Below, in pieces: positions 44,216-57,700 of a stretch of 64,000 nt of DNA. The DNA lies in NCBI RefSeq assembly GCF_964355755.1, contig NC_092675.1:25646412-25710411 (forward strand). Direction: 5' to 3'. Position numbers and translations under genes: made by a program. This DNA comes from Antedon mediterranea (taxonomy: Eukaryota > Echinodermata > Crinoidea > Comatulida > Antedonidae). A model generated the notes under the pieces. It saw only the letters and a list, made by a program, of their open reading frames with translations, had not been told where the DNA came from and did not search any database. The first letter of the stretch is position 1. Every line of letters begins with the position of its first letter.

Positions 44216-45283
44216 AAGCATTTAGTAAAAAACAGCATTGACCAGTACGAAGTTCCAGTAACCTGTAGTGACTCCACAGTACACCTGCACCGGGATGCAT
44301 TGCCACTGGGATGCATTCTTTTTTCCATATTAGGTTAAGGCAGAAACTATAGAGGGTGTGAATCAACACATAAATATTCATGATGTGACGGCAAACCCTG
44401 GAAATAGTTTTCAAACGGTAACCGAAAATGATCTCTCGTCGCGTTGCTAGGAAAGCTGCTGCAAAAACATTCACCAACCGTGTAGCCGCACCTACGTACG
44501 TATAGTATTAAACATTGTAATGTAGTGTAAATGAATTTGATTAAGAACTAATTGGCACTAAAATAACTGATAAAATACTTTTATTGCAACTTTTGGGTTG
44601 AATTATACAAAATGACATACATGTTTAATATTAGTCTGAACGTTGTACTTTCAGACATAATGAATTATTCCCTATAATATACATGGGAATATCTTTGGCA
44701 CTGCTAATGCAAAAACAAAATAATTAAAAATAAAAACATTATAATAATAATATATGTTGCTTATGTTTCTGAAATATTTATTTTTTTGACATCCAACAAT
44801 GTACATTATTATTATTAAATGAATTAATTAAAACTCACACATAATCTTAGAATCAATTGTGATTATACAGGTTTAATTATATCATAGCTAGGCCTACATA
44901 TTAACGGATTCTGCCAAAAAAAAGGAAAGACAATTAATTCATCAACGCGACAACATCATACCTCCATGTTCAGGCTATTTAGGCCTAATAGCTAGCGCAC
45001 GATGTTCGTACGCTACGGCTCTTTACCAGCTATATAGCAGGTCTTGTGTCAACAACATTGTATGACGTCATGAGCTCAGGCATGCATCATGAATATTGAT
45101 GATATACGTACGCCCTCTATAGCTTCTGCCTTAACCTAATAGGAAAACAATAATGCCACCGGGATACATCTTTGATGTTGGTTCAACTATTGTCACGTGT
45201 TCTGCAACCGCTGGAAATGTAGGAAGTTGTTCGTTTGTTGTCCATGTCATAGGTCAGAGAATTGATCCAGGAAGATTTTGTTA
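44216..45283 (+). pseudogene. Ghost HYR exon before gene 4, split by a MITE
   Basis: Duplicate of 28797-29841. Halves lie at about 44235-44290 (NSIDQYEVPVT) and 45155-45280 (PPGYIFDVGSTIVTCSATAG), with the TIR element 44325-45143 between. The paired copies show that the break came before the block duplication. Confidence 0.8.
44325..45143. mobile_element. 0.8 kb TIR element, second copy
   Basis: Copy of 28895-29712 with the same TIRs (TATTAGGTTAAGGCAGAA); the left outermost bases read CCATATTAGG instead of CCCTATTAGG. Confidence 0.85.
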
Positions 45284-45409
45284 ACAGATGTAAACGTTGT
45301 GTTATGTATAAACACGAGTTTACTGAATAATCCTATACATACCTGTACATACTTCGTAGGGCCAACATTAAATGAAAGTCACACTTTTCCAGTCGAACAT
45401 TCTTACAAA

Positions 45410-48400
45410 ATGTTTTCGTCAGTATATACCATTGTCTGTTTTATGACTTTTCTGCATATGTCGCAATCCAGAATCATTTCATCATGCTATGATACGTTCG
45501 AATTAGGTAAGTTATCCTATATCTATTTTCTCAATCATCTAATTTTATGTGCAAATTTAAATAAACAATCGGGAATCAAAATCCAAATTGCGTAACCAAT
45601 TAACACAGTTTAGTAATAATACTGATATTGGACGGTTAAGTTAGGTAACGTTATCCTTAAATGTATTGTATTAGGCTGCTAAATTCATTTATTTCCATAA
45701 TCATCTAAAGTAAACTAAAAACAAAACCCAAAACAAAGGAGAAATGGAGTGTTGTAATAAGTATCAACTAATGGTTTAGAATGAATGATTTAGTGACTTA
45801 TAGGCCGACACATTGTATTACACGATTTTAGTCTCCTGTAAAGTATATACATTCTTCTTAAATATTAACACCGCGATACTTGTCATAATTTCCAAACTAT
45901 AACTTTATTGTTCCGAAATTTAACAACGTAAATAGGTAATTTGGAATGGAAAGAGTGGCAGAATTTCAAAACTTGGATGACAAATGGATTGTCTGTCGTT
46001 GGGACGACAGTTAAAATACGCTGCTTTTTCAAAATGTTTACCTTTTAACACAATGCTCATTATGAAAATGTACCATTGATGAATATATAATAACTTTTAA
46101 AACGTTGATCAAAATTGTTTAGTGTCAGAGTTCAAAGAAGCAAGACAAATTTCAAGATATAATGTAGATGCTTTTTCTTCACACGCGGTTGACGGTGGAA
46201 TAGATGGAACGTACAAGAAACGTTCATGCACGCACACACGTAAGTGATAAATTGCAAAATGTTTTAACGAATTATCTATTTTGTAGGATTTTATACATAT
46301 TCATATAACATAACAATACGTGTAGTAACGTATTTTTAAGAGCATCGACGGCATGTAAACCATTTCAAAATAAATAGTTTCTAATTCAAACTTTCTTTTC
46401 GATCGATCGCAAAGACTTCAGCGCAACGCAGAATATAGGAATTGACCAATGACATTCGACTGCTCGAATAATCCGTCAAATCCGTGATGGTATTTTTGTC
46501 GTATTTTATGTAATGTAGGCCTAATTGATATTTCTTTCATTAAAGTTTTAGAGGATAGTCCGTGGTGGTATGTTGATCTCGGAACAGAAACAGTAATTTC
46601 AAAAATTGTTATATTTAACAGAGACGATTGTTGTGGTAAGAAGATTAAATATCATATTTGAGTGATTTTTCACTCGGTATTATTCTGAATTCTATTATAT
46701 TACGTATACTCTAATTTCTATTGCATGCGTGTAAGGTACACTTTCGTTGAAGAGTTTGTATCTATCCAATTGGACTTCTTGTACCAGTGGTCTAATGGTG
46801 GATTCCGAGTTCAAATTTCTTCTCACTCTCTCTCTCTCCCTCTCTTTCCCCCATATTTCCTCACTTTAGCGTTTAAATTATAAAAACTTCAGTTTATTTA
46901 TAGGCTTATAATATATATATATATTATATATAAACAAATCAGTGCAAAGAACATATATATATATAAAATATCATTAAATAAGATAATTTATTTCAGTTTT
47001 GTACTTTTTGCATATTTTCAAATGTATATCGCTTGCTCGTTGTATTAACCTGTAGTTCTTTCTTTATTTAAGCGGATAGATTATCAGGAGTAGAGGTTCG
47101 TGTTGGCAATAGTCAAGTTTCGCCCTTTTTTAGTAATGCACAATGTGCATTGACTATATCACGAATGGATGCAATCGCAAGAAACCCTATAGAGATGTCA
47201 TGCAACCCACCTATTTCTGGGCGGTATGTCACTGTATATAAACAGATTAGAGGATATCTTACCTTATGTGAAGTAAAGGTTTACAAAGGTGTGTACATGG
47301 TAATAAAGCTTTCGCTATTGTTGCTAAACATCATGTGTACACTTAGACAAATCACATGTTTTTCCACCAAGGTTTACAGAAATCTACGCTGATTCTAATT
47401 TCAAAATCACATTTTTTACTGCGCATTTCCTAAATATGACCATATCAATTGTAAAAAACGAAATTATCAAAATACTGTGTACATCAACAATAAATTAATC
47501 CTAAATCATTTTTTGATAAAAGGGCTTTACTTCATTTTTTTTTCAAATTGAGATTGTTTGAGTATTTGATTTGACTAGTATAATTTACGGTATGACCAAT
47601 ATATAATGAATCAGCTTTATATTAGCGGGTACGATTCTCAGATGAAAAGTTTCTTTGATTAAATTTGTGTTTTTGCAAATATAAAACGTGAAAATGTGAA
47701 ACTACGTGGAATATTCTATATTGATATACTCCTAAAAACCAGAATACTACCTGTACATTGAAAAACAAAAACGCGTTTTGGTCAAAAGCGACATTTTGTA
47801 GATAAGCTCCTTTTCAACATCGGTCAGCATAGTTGGGCCTATTTTTATTTTCATTTATTATATTTCTTGTTATTGATCTTCATACAATAAAACCAATAGG
47901 TTCAAAAGAAGGAATGCAAACCTCTGTCATTATCTTTATAGACATTGGAAAACCTAAAGTTATGTGTCCAGATGATATAGTGGTAAATGTTGATAATAAT
48001 CAGACTTTACATCAAGTTAATTGGAATCCTCCTGACGTTTCTGATAATTTCCATACGGATCTTTCGGCAATCTGTTCACCGTCATCAGGTTCTTCATTTC
48101 CAGTCGGATTCACCAAAGTTACTTGTTCAGCTTCTGACGCAACTGGAAACCAAGGAAACTGTTCATTTGTTGTAAATATTGCAGGTCAGGTCAACTATTT
48201 ATTATTTATAATAATGTATTGTCAATATAATCTGTATGTATTGGTATTTGTTTAACATATATATTTTTCTATATTTGCAATATTTTATATCGTATACATG
48301 TCAATTTAATCTATAGGTATGTGTATTTGTTCAATATATATACTTCTATATATTTTTATATATTTGCAATATGTTATACCGTAAATACAAATTGTAAGTA

Positions 48401-51400
48401 GTAGTTGTACTAAGATGACATCCGGTATGAAGCGTCTCACATACACACAGAGCCAAAATTGCATCTTGGACTTGCACAGTGTATGGACTCTCCCCTTACG
48501 GTTTCCATTAAATATACCATTTCATGCTATCATTCTAAATAACTAACTTTCAACCTATTGCATTCATCTTTTTTTCATTCCATCCATCTTATCTTGGTGA
48601 AAAGGAAGGATACTACATTTTCCTCCCCTGAGTTTATAGCCTCTCTACTCGAACACAAATAAGAACACAAATAAGATAGTTTAACAAGAAAATTTTAATC
48701 ATGTATTTTACCGCAATTTTCATTTCTACATTTTAATTAACATCGTATCTAAAATTTTAAATGAGAAAATGTATTGTTAATACAGAATTCTGGCATCTTA
48801 TTATGTAAATATACCGGTATTTTAACTACTCTAAACACTTACTTTTAATTGTCACAAATGTACTTATATGTATATAATATATTCATCAATGAGAATTTAA
48901 ATAAACGTGAGAAGAACTCACACAAGACAAAAAAAAAATTATGTATTGCGGAATTACAGAGGCCAACTAGCTAGGCATCCATATGACGTTCGTTCTTATC
49001 GTGGTTTCTTTCAACATTTTCAATTCATTGAATACGCAATGTCATAAATCAAAACTAATTGATAGGCCTAATTTTTATGTGTGCTAAGACTTTCAGGAAT
49101 AAGAACAGATAGTCTTTAAACAGAAACTATTACATTTTAAATAGACACTATCCAGAAATTAAAAAAATATCGGACAACTTCCTTCTGAACAATATCCAGA
49201 CACCTAACGCCTATTAAAATAACCACCTAGCCTAAATTAAGCATTGAGCCAAGCTGTTTTTGTGGAAAGAGCAGCTAAGTTACTCAGTACGCCGGGGATC
49301 AATTTATTAATTATAAGTCTTATTTGCACATCGTAATAATATATTATTATTGTATATTAGATAATAAACAACCAGACTTAATCTGTTCCAAAAATAATAG
49401 TAAAAAAACTCATTGAAGAATAATAATGAAGAAAGAACTATGATCCAAACTGTAGTTGGGCATAAAGGTACAAGTTGTTTGTTTTTTCAGATGATAGAGA
49501 ACCTGACCTCGTTTGTCCTGAGCATATCACGGTGGGCAACAATACTGACCAGTACGAAGATCCAGTAACCTGGAGTGACCCGACAGTGACTGACAATTTG
49601 CATAAAGACATATCAGCAACTTGTACACCTGAATTGGGATCAATCTTTGACGTTGGGTCAACTATTGTCACGTGTTCTGCAACAGATGATACTGGAAATG
49701 TTGGAAGTTGTTCATTCGTTGTCCATGTCATAGGTCAAACATTTATTTCTTGTAAGCATAATATTTATCAATACTTTAAAGAGCTTAATTTTTAAAATTA
49801 ATACTGTTATATCTCTTTTCGCTATTCACCGTGTCCGATAACGGGCTTAGGATCAAAATACGTATTATATGTGTATTTGTATGTTCTTCAGATAATAAGG
49901 AACCAGATCTAGTGTGTCCTGAACCTATCATAGTTAACAACAGCACCGACCAGTACGAAGATCCAGTCACCTGGAAGAACCCCATAGTAACAGACAATTT
50001 GCTTAACGATATATCAGCAACTTGCACACCTGCATCGGGATCCATCTTTGACGTTGGTTCAACTATTGTCACGTGTTCGGCAACCGATTATATTGGAAAT
50101 CTAGGAAGTTGTTCGTTTGTTGTCCATGTCATAGGTCAGACCTTCAATGGTAAGGAGTACTTTTATTTATATAGAGCTATGATATTATTTACAAACTTAC
50201 AGAATTGACCAGTATGACAAACAATATTTTAAATTTTTTTTAATCTACTACAATATTTTAATAAATTAAGCAGCCGAGGCTACCTGGGGTTAAGGAGTAA
50301 ATAATAATTATACAATTAGTATAAAAGTAAAGTAGTAAAAAAACTAAGGAAAATGGTGAATGAAAATTGAATAAATGAAAAAAAGAATCGCCATTTTGCT
50401 TTTCGTTATATCAAAATAGTTTACTAAAATCGTCTATATGAACATTTACTTTCAAGTAGGACTAGTTAGGCCAACAAAAATAAAATACGTAGTATTATAA
50501 TGCTTTAATTATTTTATCTGGATATTTAATAATTGAGATATAGTTATTGTCCAAAAAAGACGAACAATGCCACAAATAGCCAGAAGGCTGAAACTGTGAC
50601 ATTTTACAATACAAAAGTTAAAATCCGTTTAAATATTGTAATTATTATACTTTTATTATCATTTTTTTCTTTTTTTTATAGTTAAAAACAATGTACTTGA
50701 TAAACAGCCCGTGCTTATTTGTCCTGAAAACATTATTGTTAACAACAGTGGCATTGATTTAATGAGGACACCAGTAACTTGGACTAACCCGACAATGAGC
50801 TCTGATAATATTTTACCAACAATCTGTGCTCCGGCATCGGGATCGGGGTTTGACGTTGGTTTCACTACTGTTACATGCTCTGCTGTTACTGATGACGTAA
50901 TACGATGTCAGTTTGTTGTTTACGTTGAACAATATATTTCAGGTAAGACAATACATGTTCGACGTTCTGTTTTTTTTAACATGATGTACACTATAAGTGT
51001 ACACAGTCAAGCGGATCAGAAGGGTAATATATCCCGTATTACCTGTTTGATGTTTCTACGCGCGCGTTGTTTATGTAGTGCATTGTATTTTTATCGTTGA
51101 GCGCATGCGTAGTTGTAATTTCAAACCCGTATTCGACGGTTAAAAAAGCTAATCGTAATCGTCGAAAGCTCCCTATTGTTGTTGTGATAGCTAGAGCTCA
51201 AAATGGATGAAAATAAAGGTCGTCGATTTCAATGTGTACACTAAGAGATAAAATCGTTGCACCCTGCTTGTTCTTACAAAATACGGGAAATATCTAGCCT
51301 ACGTTCTGGTTCCATGGAATTTTCTTATATTTTGTTATACACTTGACAGGATCATCATTATCATCTATCTCGTTTTAAAATAGTTCACACACTTTCATTT

Positions 51401-52637
51401 GTTTGTTTTCATTTTACAACCCGGATTATACAATATATTTATATACATGATAAAAAAATAAAAAAAACAATAATAGCTCAGTACCACCAGTAACCCGTAT
51501 CACTGTAATTCCTTTTCGGTTAATCGTATCAAATTAGAATTTATATTATCATAATCTTATTTCTTAAAGCTACCCATTTTTCTATACTTGTTTCTTTATT
51601 GTTATATGTTTCACATTCAATGTTATATAACATATTGCTTTTAAATGAATTCCATAAAGATTTACCCACTGGCTTATTTAGTGCAGATAACATTTTTATT
51701 CTATAAATAGTAAATGCTGCAAAAGTGTAAATATAATCTATTAGCTTATCTCCCGTTCCTAGTATTAATTGTTTAAATGATATATTATTGTGATTTAAAC
51801 TTACAAAGATACTAAGCATTTTCCTCCAATATTTCTGAATAAATCTACAACTAAAAAACAAATGATTTTCATTTTCAATTTCCGTAATATCTGAAGATCT
51901 GAAGTGATAGTTTAAATTTGGCGCCAAGAATGTACAGAAAGTAATTTGTGGGTACTTTAAAATTATAGTTATTATTATTAGGTTATTCGTATGATGAACA
52001 TGTCTATACGACAAGTTTGAACAAAGCAGTGATCGTAACACTTTGTGTAATGGTTGTTATTATGGCATCTGCGTTGTTTTTGGTTGTAAGGTACTGTACC
52101 ATGTCATTTTTGGAAATTCCGATTTTCAATAAACCAGTAAATATAAGGTGTCTTATTTAAATTAACTTCAACATACATACTACCGCTTACCACTATTTAT
52201 GAACCACCGTGATTCTAAACCTATTTAATTTAACTTTCGCCGATGAGCTATGCTCGACGCGATTATGGGATCATGTTCCAAATATGAGCACTGTTTCAAT
52301 AACTTGACAGTATGATTTATATATAATTTACTCAGTGCTACGCAACACAATCCAAATATATACAAGTTTGTATTGGGATTGTTTTTTGTTACGGGTAACT
52401 CACTATGTAATGAAATTAGCGGACATACGGAAACCCTAATATAAAATTGATGAAAAGAAACAGGTGGTTCGAAAATGAGGTTGCAAATTAATATAATGTA
52501 CAGCAATAGAACGCTTTGTGTTTATATTTTTATTTTCATTTGTGCTTTTTAGATACTATAAATCGAAGTTGAATCATCACACAATTGGAGTCACCAAGTT
52601 AGAAGGTGATGCGATGAGCTGGAAGATTCTGGAATAA
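45410..52637 (+). CDS. Gene 4: F-type lectin / 4xHYR receptor, chimera of gene 3 head and gene 1 tail
   Basis: Exons: 45410-45506, 46123-46239, 46546-46635, 47073-47288, 47942-48184, 49491-49751, 49892-50149, 50682-50942, 51982-52090, 52553-52637; 578 aa. Signal peptide 1-22; F-type lectin to 173 with a complete HX26-RDDCCADR motif; HYR domains at 174-254, 255-341, 342-427 and 428-514; membrane segment about 530-550; tail 551-578 identical in type to gene 1 (ends SWKILE). Everything up to the middle of the third HYR exon matches gene 3; from about 50075 on it matches gene 1, including intron sequence. Exon 4 is itself a join of 4A-type and 4B-type halves. No lesions seen. Expected to be a membrane lectin receptor. 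Confidence 0.87.
49359..49415 (+). pseudogene. HYR exon 5' relic in gene 4 intron 5
   Basis: Copy of the relic at 35648-35705 (DNKQPDLICSK then A-rich sequence). Confidence 0.65.
51541..51960 (-). mobile_element. LINE ORF2 C-terminus in gene 4 intron 8
   Basis: The minus-strand frame gives ENENHLFFSCRFIQKYWRKM, LILGTGDKLIDYIYTFAAFT and LNKPVGKSLWNSFKSNML. This is the end of an L1/Tx1-type LINE ORF2 (E..HLFF.C......W ... ILG). Open for about 130 codons, with the stop at 51541. The formal frame runs to 52041 and overlaps the membrane exon of gene 4 by chance. A close relative sits at 63835-64000. Confidence 0.8.
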
Positions 52638-54783
52638 TAATACGACGTACTTGTTGTCTAAAAATCATACTTTAATGCACTGTTAACAATATTAAAATAG
52701 AGACATTTAAACTATATAATGGATTGAAACAACATCTTAACATGAAAGCATGAAGCCCATTTATATTTCCTTAGCTCTCTTATTAACCTATTGAATAACT
52801 GAAACTATTGTATTGAAGTTACAGCTTAGATTCAATTAATTGAAAGAAGAATATAGCTTCAACTTCGTTGAAGTTAGCTCGATAGTTATAGATCTAAAGA
52901 TGCACTCCTAGTCAAATTACCATTCCATACAGGAGTTCTAGTAGCACCAATGGGCAAACGCTATAGAAAGAACCTCTGAAAAAAAGTATTTGTAGGCCTT
53001 ACTTAGGCATAACTGTTACTATCAAAATACGATGTATGTAAACGTCCTAATAAAATCGTTTTACAGGAAATTCTGAACAAAATGGGCCTAGAAGTGGTTC
53101 CTGGTGATAAAATCTAAAACCATAAAAGCTTGGCAATAAAGGGAATGAAACGGATGGTATAGAATGATAACAAGTTATTAAAGACTGAAAAGGAAATTTA
53201 AAAAAAATTACCACCTGAAAAATGTTTTTTTTCTATAACTATAGCATAAACCGTAGTAGCATTGATAATGATATATAATAATTAATATTATTATTTTAAG
53301 CATGATAACGTTTACATAACATATTGCCTAATTTTGAGTTTTTTATGTAACTCCATGTTTTATAGAAACATGTTTAGGCTATAAGAATGTATCTTTCGAG
53401 AAACATAAGAAATATATTAGATAAGAACAATCTTTATTTTGATGACCACAAGGCGAATTTGTTTTCCTTGAAGCTTAATTACACACACTATAGACCTACA
53501 GTAATTAAAATTAATACAATATAATAATAAAGATTAAAATTAGAAAAAAAAACATGATGGAAAAAAAAACATTGAGTTGTATTGAGTTGAGGACAAATGA
53601 ATTCCTACATCGAGTGCTTGCTATTAAGATTGTGTCAACCACATCCCGGTGAACAATCTATTTACCCGAAGAATCAAGAGATCACCAACAATCCCAATAA
53701 GTATTCTTAGAAAACAGATTTGCAGATGATTCGTTTTATTAATATGATATCTTTTACACATTGTGTAGAATGATACATATACTGTTTAACCTCGTTATCA
53801 TTGTTTTGGTAATACACTTTCTGTACCCACAGAAAAAAATTACACATATTGTAGTAATGAAAACGTAATCTGTATATAGGCTAGGGTACAAATTCCCATA
53901 CTGTAGTTTTTCTAAATGGTACTATAATTTGAAAACATTTCGGTAATTTTGTCATAAATACATTCATATCATTTCCGTCATAGAGATGATTGATTATGAT
54001 AAAGATGGGAGGTAGCAGGGGCAGAAAAAATTGGGAATTATGGGCGGCAATAGTGGGTTCTACATTTTTGATACCACAAGTCTAGATACTAGTTTATTTT
54101 AATAATATATAACATATCGGACCGAACGTTAAATCAACAAAAATACAGTCGCGATATGAACGGAACGAAGTACAGGTATAGGCTACTAGAATTATACGCA
54201 TGCGCAGATTAATATTTTGTATAAATTACCGTTTCCTCGTTTCCTTTACGTCTACCTTCCCCTTTCGTCTACTAACTGAGAATGCAGATGTGTACAACGA
54301 CGCGGCAAGAAGCTTGCAAAGGAAGACACCGATTTCAGTTTCTTTAAAATAATGATAGTATTATTTCTATTGAGATGAATTCGATGATCATAATGCAGCA
54401 TGGGAATTTTGATAAATGTTTGGAATATAAATAACACTTAAATACTATACTATTTTTACAAAAATTATATTTACTGAATGTGTAACAAAATTGATCGTAT
54501 TTGATACAACATTTCTTTAGAATTCCTTCTAATTTTCCATTTATAGATTGTTCCTAAATTTTACAATTCTCCATTTCCTTAAATATTTTAACAAATGCAA
54601 AAAAAGTATAAAGAATGGTAGAGTGTTGTGATTGTGTGTAGTAGTAATACTGGGATACAGAAGATTTTGAACCAATTATAGGTAAGTCTTTTGGTTGCTT
54701 TGAATACGCGTTTCCTGGTGAACCTTATACACATTTCACATATTAAATAAATGATGTCACATCTGATGGCCCATTATTACACA
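52638..54783. repeat. Gene 4-5 spacer, copy of gene 1-2 spacer
   Basis: Matches 8945-10886 plus 13873-14073, without the 3 kb TTAA insertion. The poly(A) signal of gene 1 is changed here to AATAGA (52696-52701); AATAAA occurs next near 53048. No gene seen. Confidence 0.85.
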
Positions 54784-57700
54784 ATGTTTCCGTCAGTGTA
54801 CAGCTTCGTCTGTTTTATGGCTTTTCTGCATATATCGACATCAAAAATCATTCAGTCATGCTACAATACGTTCGAATTAGGTAAGTCAAGTTTATTTTCA
54901 TACATCTTTAAAATCTAATATATAGGCTACTAAGTAGGCCTATAAACAATTTAGTAAAATACTGAAATTGGAATTTTGAGAAAAACCGTAAGTTTTTTTT
55001 AAACTGTATTGTATTTTATTTTATTGTAAGACTAGATGATTTATCAATTTACGATCATGGGAAAATGTAGAGATACCAAAGAGAAATGCATGGTTGTACA
55101 TTACAATTCTCATTTAGAAAAGGTATGACTTTCTAGTCAAAACAATATAATAATAATAATACGATTTACCTCTGCAGCAGACATTCCAATTTTTAGTATA
55201 CATCCGAATAGGTCGACTACCCCAAAAACTATAACTGTAATCTTAATCAAGACTAAAACAAATAAGGAATTTGGGCTAAAATTATGAACCGAATTCACTA
55301 CACACCCAGCGTTGTTTCTAAATTTGATTGTAGTTATCTGCCAATTGAAATGACAGCATGTCTTTATAAGTATGACATTGTACTGTTGAAGAATAATTAT
55401 AGCTTTTAAAATGTTTGTCAAAATTGTCTAGTGTCAGAGTTCAAAACAACTAGACAAAGTACAACACATGGAAATGCTCCTGCTTCGTATGCTGTTGACG
55501 GTGGAATAAATGGACAGTACAGCAAACGTACATGTACGCACACTAGTAAGTGATAATGCGTTTTAATTAATTATCTATTTCTAGGATTGTATGCATATTC
55601 TATAACAATACTTGTTAACGTAGTTTTACTAGCATCAAAAACATAAAACATTTCCAAATAGTTTTCTTATTCAAACGTTAAATAATTTAGTAGTTGTATT
55701 TGTTTTATAATGTAAACCTTGGCTAAATACTATAAACATGACTGACATCCTATATATCCTATTCCGCCTGCATTATTGTTTTCCAATCCTTCTTAAGCAG
55801 AGATTATTTATGGTATACAGTTGGAAATTATAGGGGCGATATATAAGCATGAACTTCGATCAAATATTCCATAATCAATCTCATGAATTACTTATGTTTC
55901 TGCCTTAACCTGATAGGAGAAAAACATGACACTAACGGCCTCACCTGCAATAACATGTATTCAATGGGCTTAGCGTATGTTACAAACGATGAATTGGGTT
56001 TCCTATCCGAAACATAGTTCAATCGAATGATCAATGAAAAATGATAACCGAAAGTGAAACATTAAGAACAAGCAAGGGTTACAATATTTTCCAATATTGA
56101 ACAATACTTCATGTTATCATTCTATGGCAAGGTGAACGTTTCTGTATATTTTTTGTTATGAATAGACAATTGATAGATTCTTAAACAGTATTTTTATTTT
56201 TTTTCTAATTGAAAGCTCTCATGAATAATCCATGGTGGTATGTTGATCTCGGAACGGAAAAAGTAATTTCAAAGATTGTTATATTTAACAGAGAAGATTG
56301 TTGTGGTAAGTAAGAACAATATATTAAACTCATTATCTATTTGCATGTACATTTAATTCTAGTCGTGACCGCGGTCGAAGGTGTTAAAGAGTCGCTATTT
56401 ATCTCCATAGACTTACCATTAAAGTACAGTAGTCTAATTTAGGATGTATATTAAGCAGAATACGACATTAAGTCTCCTTTTAATGTATATGAATTGTTTA
56501 ACCATAGTCTAATCAACCTATATTATCGATGGGCAGTTAGTTATTATACTTTTAAACTATTTTCGACTATGCTGACTCAGCCTGGTATTTTGGTATAAGT
56601 TCATTTCTCAAAAAATAAACTCCAGGTAACCTAAAATAAAAGTGTACGGTTTATTCTCGACATCGCCTCGATAGAAACAATTAAACGCGCGCAGTTGGTT
56701 ATCTGAACATAAGTTAACTTGTTCAAGCCTTAAATTATACCTTAATGTTGATACCTCTCTAGCAAATAATTTTACAAAGATTTTCAAAGGAAATCAAACG
56801 AACATTTTGTAATTCCTAATATCAAAGGGATAGCTTCGAAAACATTTTATTTATGAATAATCTTCCTTCAGATATTAAATAAGCATAAACGTGCTAATAA
56901 AGATTCATCTTGGTAATGTTCATGACTACACTGAAAGTAATGAAAACTGTTAAATAATGCTGTAAATTGTTAATGTTATTGTAACTGTTAATTGTTAGTA
57001 CAAACACCATTGGAAATAAGCTGTGTCAGCTTTATGGATGTTGTTTAGAGTACCGAAACAAACAAACTGAGTATATCATGTATTTGCATTTTGTGTTTTT
57101 TTTTGCCTAACGCATGTTAATGTTACTGGTTATTAACCGTGTGTTGTTTGTTTTAAGCTGAGAGGTTAGCAGGAACAGAGGTTCGTGTTGGAAATAACAA
57201 GGCTCCACCGTTTTCGGATAATGCACAATGTGCATTGACTATATCACGAATGGATGCAATCGCAATAAACCCTATAGAGATGTCATGCAACCCACCTATT
57301 TCTGGGCGGTATGTCACTGTATATAAACAGATTAGAGGATATCTTACCTTATGTGAAGTAAAGGTTTACACAGGTGAGTACATATTAAATTTGGTAATAA
57401 AGCCTTTACAGTTATTGTTCACCATCTATGGAATTTCGACATTGAATTCGTCTAAAAAATCATTAAAAACACATCTTTGTGCCAATTGTAGACCTATGCG
57501 TACAAAACACACCTTTAGAGCCATATGTGGAGGAAAAAAACTAAAATAATACCTACAATTAATTATCTATAGGCCTAATGTATGCTATTTTATTACATTT
57601 TATTACAAAAAAACAACCCGAAAATGTTGGAAAGAAGGAATCCTGCCATCAAACAGCTTTATTTACTAACTGTTAATAATATAACAAACTATAAGAACTA

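Noticed and set aside
57400-57545. LINE-like SSKKSLKTHLC ending in gene 5 intron 4
   Set aside because: Resembles a LINE C-terminus, but only about 12 residues support it, and there is no RT motif nearby.
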